Assembly: GCF_031180965.1 (NCBI RefSeq)
Contig: NZ_JAPSLH010000011.1
Span: forward strand, 62,001-126,000
DNA from: Chelativorans sp.
Lineage (GTDB): Bacteria; Pseudomonadota; Alphaproteobacteria; Rhizobiales; Rhizobiaceae
DNA length: 64,000 nucleotides
Direction: 5' to 3'
Of the stretch, positions 61,309-64,000 are shown piece by piece. Within the stretch, counting starts at the first letter, position 1. The number at the start of each line of letters is the position of its first letter. The notes beneath the pieces were generated by a model, which did no database searches, was not told the DNA's origin, and worked only from the letters and a program-made list of their open reading frames with translations. Position numbers and translations under genes: made by a program.

Positions 61309-62085
61309 CTACGCGGCCGCGCCCTGATTGAGCACGAAGCCGGGTCCGCGTTCGAGGAATGCGCTCCACAGCCGGAAGACGCGCTCCGGCTGGTCGATCG
61401 CGATCGAATGGGCGGCATCATAGACGAACACGCGCTGCGAGGCGGGGATATGCCGTTTCAGATGCGCCCCGGCCTCCGGCGGCACCACCGGGTCCTCCGT
61501 GCCGAGCAGGATCAGCGTGACGGCCTCGATGGAGGCAAGCCGCGCGCTCAGTTCCTCGTCTACCATAACGCCGCCGATCAGGCGCTCATAGGTCTGCCGG
61601 TTGGCTGCCATGATCTCGGCAGGTTTGCCCGGCGCCTCCAGGCGCTCGGGATGCGCATAGAGCGCCTTCATGCGCTCATCCGGATCGACGGGCAGGCCAC
61701 CCTTGCCGCCGAAGCGGAAGCCGGCGGGCACTTCCAGGATCAGGTGATCCACCATTTTCGGGTGGCGGGCGGCAAGCCACAGCGCCACCCAGCTTCCAAA
61801 CGACGAGCCGATCACGTCGAAACGGTCGCCCACCAGCCTTCCGGCGAACTCCGCCACCAGCCCGACATAGTCCGAAAGCGCCGTGATCGAGGCGATGGGC
61901 CCCGTTCCGTCGAAGCCCGGCGCCACCGGCGCGAAAACCTGATGCGTCTTCGTCAGCTCCTGGAGCGGCCGGCTCATGGTGACGCCGCCGGCCGGGTGCA
62001 GGTGGAGCACCGGTTTGCCGCTGCCGCCCACATGGTAGCTGATCCTGCCCGCCGAAAGCTCGGCCTGCTTCAGTTCGAAAGACAT
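61309..62085 (-). CDS. Alpha/beta hydrolase
   Basis: This 258-residue protein has an oxyanion-side HLHPAGGV, nucleophile motif GSSFGS (Ser near residue 94), acid in GTEDPVVP (Asp near 199) and catalytic His in DAAHSIAIDQP. Such enzymes in aromatic and heterocycle pathways often hydrolyse ring-opened products, esters or lactones. It is encoded 13 bases after the LLM monooxygenase on the same strand and is the third gene of that operon. The substrate is unknown. Confidence 0.83.
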   Translation of the reverse strand: MSFELKQAELSAGRISYHVGGSGKPVLHLHPAGGVTMSRPLQELTKTHQVFAPVAPGFDGTGPIASITALSDYVGLVAEFAGRLVGDRFDVIGSSFGSWVALWLAARHPKMVDHLILEVPAGFRFGGKGGLPVDPDERMKALYAHPERLEAPGKPAEIMAANRQTYERLIGGVMVDEELSARLASIEAVTLILLGTEDPVVPPEAGAHLKRHIPASQRVFVYDAAHSIAIDQPERVFRLWSAFLERGPGFVLNQGAAA

Positions 62086-62098
62086 GGGCTTCGCTCCC

Positions 62099-63223
62099 TT
62101 ACAACCCGGCCACTTCGGGCGCCACGCGGTCGCGGAAGAGCTCCATCCCGCGCCGCACCACTTGTGTCGGCATGTTGCCCACCTTCACCGTCAGGTTCAG
62201 GAGCCCGCAGCCGAGCTCGTTGCGCAGCCTCTTGATCTGCTTCACCACCGATTGCGGGCCGCCGCAGATGATCGATCCGGCCTCGATCTGCTCTTCCACC
62301 GTGCGGCCGCGCAGCGTCGCCAGCCGTTTTTGGAAATTCTCGCCCACCTCGCTGCCGGTATAATAGCGGCTCTGCTGCAGCACGAGCTGTTGGGCGCTGC
62401 GCTGCGGCCGCATCAGCGTCTGGTGGAAATAGGCTTGAGCCCTGGCCATATGCTCGCGCGCCTCCTCGTCCGTGTCGGCGATGCAGATCTGCTGGCCGAC
62501 AAGGATGTCGTCCGGCGTCGGCTGCCAGCCATAGCCCCGCGCCACGGTCTTGAAATGCTCGATGGCCCGCTTGGCGCTGGCGATGTCCTGGATCAGCGTC
62601 ACGCCCATGATGGCGCGGGATTTGGCCACGAATTCGGCCGATTCCTCGTTGCTCGCCGACATCAGGATGCGCGGATGCGGTTTCTGGATCGGCTTCGGCC
62701 AGATGGAGACGGCGGGGAACTGGTAGTGCTCGCCCTCCCAGCCGAAGGGCTCGTCCTCAGTCCAGGCCTTGATGATCAACTCCGTCGCCTCGCGCAGGCG
62801 GCTGCGCGATTCGCTCGGCGGGATGTTGTAGGCGATATATTCATGCGGGATGCCGCGCAGGAAGCCGGCGATCAGCCGCCCGCCGCTCATCACGTCGATC
62901 ACCGCATATTCCTCGGCCACGCGGATTGGATTGAGCAGCGGCAGGAGATTGCCGACGATGGCGATCTTCGCCTTCTTCGTACGATTCGCGAGGATGCTGG
63001 CGATCAGGTTCGGGTTCGGGTTGAGCCCATAGGGGCTGTAATGGTGCTCGTTGCAGCCGAGCCAGTCGAAGCCGTAATCCTCCGCGTCGACCATCTCCTC
63101 GACATAGCTGCGGTAGAGCTCGTGTACTTTCCGGCTGTCCACGCCATGCGTGCTCACCGGCCATTCATGCGGAACGCCCTCGAAGTCCGGATAGGGCATC
63201 AAATGGAAGAAGTTGAACTTCAT
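62099..63223 (-). CDS. LLM-class flavin-dependent monooxygenase (bacterial luciferase-like)
   Basis: This 374-residue TIM-barrel flavoenzyme of the luciferase-like group has FDWLGCNEHHYSPYG near residues 53-67, the barrel segments NLLPLLNPIRVAEEYAVIDVMSGGRLIAGF and a PHPRILMSASNEES substrate-side loop. Such enzymes use reduced FMN from a reductase and oxygen to open or hydroxylate rings, including heterocycles. The adjacent FMN reductase gene 53 bases upstream makes a two-component system likely. The alpha/beta hydrolase downstream could act on its product. Confidence 0.86.
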   Translation of the reverse strand: MKFNFFHLMPYPDFEGVPHEWPVSTHGVDSRKVHELYRSYVEEMVDAEDYGFDWLGCNEHHYSPYGLNPNPNLIASILANRTKKAKIAIVGNLLPLLNPIRVAEEYAVIDVMSGGRLIAGFLRGIPHEYIAYNIPPSESRSRLREATELIIKAWTEDEPFGWEGEHYQFPAVSIWPKPIQKPHPRILMSASNEESAEFVAKSRAIMGVTLIQDIASAKRAIEHFKTVARGYGWQPTPDDILVGQQICIADTDEEAREHMARAQAYFHQTLMRPQRSAQQLVLQQSRYYTGSEVGENFQKRLATLRGRTVEEQIEAGSIICGGPQSVVKQIKRLRNELGCGLLNLTVKVGNMPTQVVRRGMELFRDRVAPEVAGL

Positions 63224-63276
63224 GAAAGCTCCCTCTGCGCCGGGCGGCTGGAATGGCGGTAAGATGCCGGGCCGCT

Positions 63277-63897
63277 TCAGCGGCTGACGACGAGCCTCGG
63301 CTCGCCGTCGCGCTCGCGCGGGTCGGACCAGGCGATCGCCAGGCTGGAGAACTGCACGACCTGGGCGGCGACCGTCTCCAGCGCCTTCGCCACTTCGGGC
63401 CTGGCGGGCCTGCCGTCGACGAAAGGCTTTTCGTTGGAGTTGATCGCGGCGGCGTAGGGTGTAGGCCAGCCGCGCAGCGCATGGATCACGGAGCGCAGGC
63501 CGACAAGCGCGGTGCCGAGCGCCTGGGCACCGTTGGCGCAGACGATGCAGCCCACCGCCCGGCCGTCGAAATAGGAGCGCGCGTCCTCGCGCATGTCCTC
63601 GGTATAGTCGAGCGCGTTCTTGATCATGCCCGACATGCCGCCGTGATAGCTGGGCGTGGCGATGATGATGCCGTCGGCGCGCCGCATCGCCTGGATCAGC
63701 CGCAGCGCCGCCGGCGGTCGATGGGCGACGGAGGGGTCGTAAAGCGGCAATTCGAGCGCGGCCCCGGCGATCATGTCGACCCGGGCGCCGGCGGCCTTGG
63801 CCGCGGAGAGGCAGTAGCGCAGCGCAAGCTCGGAGGTCGAGCCGGCGCGCTGCGTGCCGCCGATGCCGACGATATAGGGCGCGTTCGTGTGCGGCAA
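63277..63897 (-). CDS. NAD(P)H-dependent FMN reductase (flavodoxin-like)
   Basis: This 206-residue protein has GGTQRAGSTSELAL (flavin phosphate site, about 11-24) and PSYHGGMSGMIKNALDY (about 85-101) of the NADPH-dependent FMN reductase family. It would supply reduced FMN to the LLM monooxygenase. The start is read as TTG at 63897, because GGAGGAG lies 3 bases upstream and the flavin motif begins about 10 residues later; longer frames up to 63984 include unlikely sequence. It heads the leftward operon. Confidence 0.83.
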   Translation of the reverse strand: MPHTNAPYIVGIGGTQRAGSTSELALRYCLSAAKAAGARVDMIAGAALELPLYDPSVAHRPPAALRLIQAMRRADGIIIATPSYHGGMSGMIKNALDYTEDMREDARSYFDGRAVGCIVCANGAQALGTALVGLRSVIHALRGWPTPYAAAINSNEKPFVDGRPARPEVAKALETVAAQVVQFSSLAIAWSDPRERDGEPRLVVSR

Positions 63898-63954
63898 TGA
63901 CTCCTCCCTCAAAGGGCGGCGGCAGCAGGAGGCTGAGCGCCATTGATAAAGATT

Positions 63955-63978
63955 GTATACCTTTCGGAAGAAAGTCAA
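63955..63978 (-). promoter_or_regulatory. Promoter-like region of the FMN reductase/LLM operon
   Basis: On the minus strand TTGACT (plus 63973-63978) is followed by GGTATACAATC. TACAAT gives 15-base spacing and CAATCT 17, so the -10 is not certain. The plus-strand GTATACCTT (63955-63963) followed by a CGG-type word also occurs, in opposite orientation, in the promoter of the gentisate operon (48253-48261). It may be a site for a shared regulator. Confidence 0.45.
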
Positions 63979-64000
63979 TGGCACTAGGGCATAACAGAGC

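Noticed and set aside
1-64000. CRISPR arrays, tRNA or rRNA genes, IS elements, phage genes, replication origin
   Set aside because: No regularly spaced direct repeats, cloverleaf candidates, transposase or integrase products, or origin-type repeats were noticed on either strand by eye. Absence is not proof without a dedicated scan.

Overview
The window is GC-rich and gene-dense, with short intergenic gaps and many GTG starts and 4-base ATGA/GTGA overlaps. It looks like a chromosome or large replicon of an alphaproteobacterium of the Rhizobiales (Phyllobacteriaceae-like). Grounds: the ehuABCD-eutA and asnC-ssd-atf ectoine gene orders, the many solute-binding ABC importers, and palindromic repeats whose translation reads SPLVGEM, a family I know from rhizobia. 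No tRNA, rRNA, phage, IS element or CRISPR array was seen. Assignment to a genus is not possible from the sequence alone.

Layout. (1) 1-9.9 kb: ectoine/hydroxyectoine uptake and catabolism. ehuABCD and a left-truncated eutA run leftward with the MocR-type regulator enuR. An AsnC regulator, an aldehyde dehydrogenase (ssd), a class III aminotransferase (atf) and an added MDR oxidoreductase run rightward. (2) 9.9-13.5 kb: an SDR/LysR divergent pair, then SRPBCC and DUF2267 genes divergent from a TetR regulator. (3) 13.7-24 kb: a fused 5-oxoprolinase with a repeat-derived insertion, its divergent winged-helix regulator, and a dipeptide-type ABC importer whose binding protein is divergent and coupled to an XRE-cupin regulator. 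(4) 24-35 kb: a CUT1 sugar ABC importer with an IolE-like isomerase, a Gfo/Idh oxidoreductase, a PHP metallohydrolase, a LacI regulator and a GH38-like (DUF5054) hydrolase. This looks like a complete uptake-and-breakdown unit for an unidentified glycoside. (5) 35-41 kb: envelope-type genes: an SDR with a SEC-C tail, a CAT-fold acyltransferase, an ICMT-like methyltransferase, a permuted NlpC/P60-like lipoprotein, a 46-residue lipoprotein, an L,D-transpeptidase and a D,D-carboxypeptidase. (6) 40.8-45.7 kb: a CUT2 sugar importer with an FGGY kinase. (7) 45.7-50.4 kb: a gentisate-type ring-cleavage operon plus IclR and a GldA-like dehydrogenase. (8) 50.5-64 kb: a MetE-like core protein and hydrolase, then a catabolic island. 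The island holds UbiD/UbiX, an orphan molybdenum hydroxylase large subunit coupled to an enoyl-CoA hydratase, MarR, a TIGR02444 protein, a Rieske ferredoxin, a 111-residue unknown, an amidohydrolase, a luciferase-like monooxygenase, an FMN reductase and an alpha/beta hydrolase.

The genes fit a soil or plant-associated generalist that carries self-contained catabolic modules, each with its own regulator. The modules with no pathway I can name are the UbiD/Mo-hydroxylase/LLM island (52.3-63.9 kb) and the GH38-like/PHP sugar locus (24-35 kb). These are the best candidates for undescribed biology. Functions rest on reading translated motifs; no database search was run.
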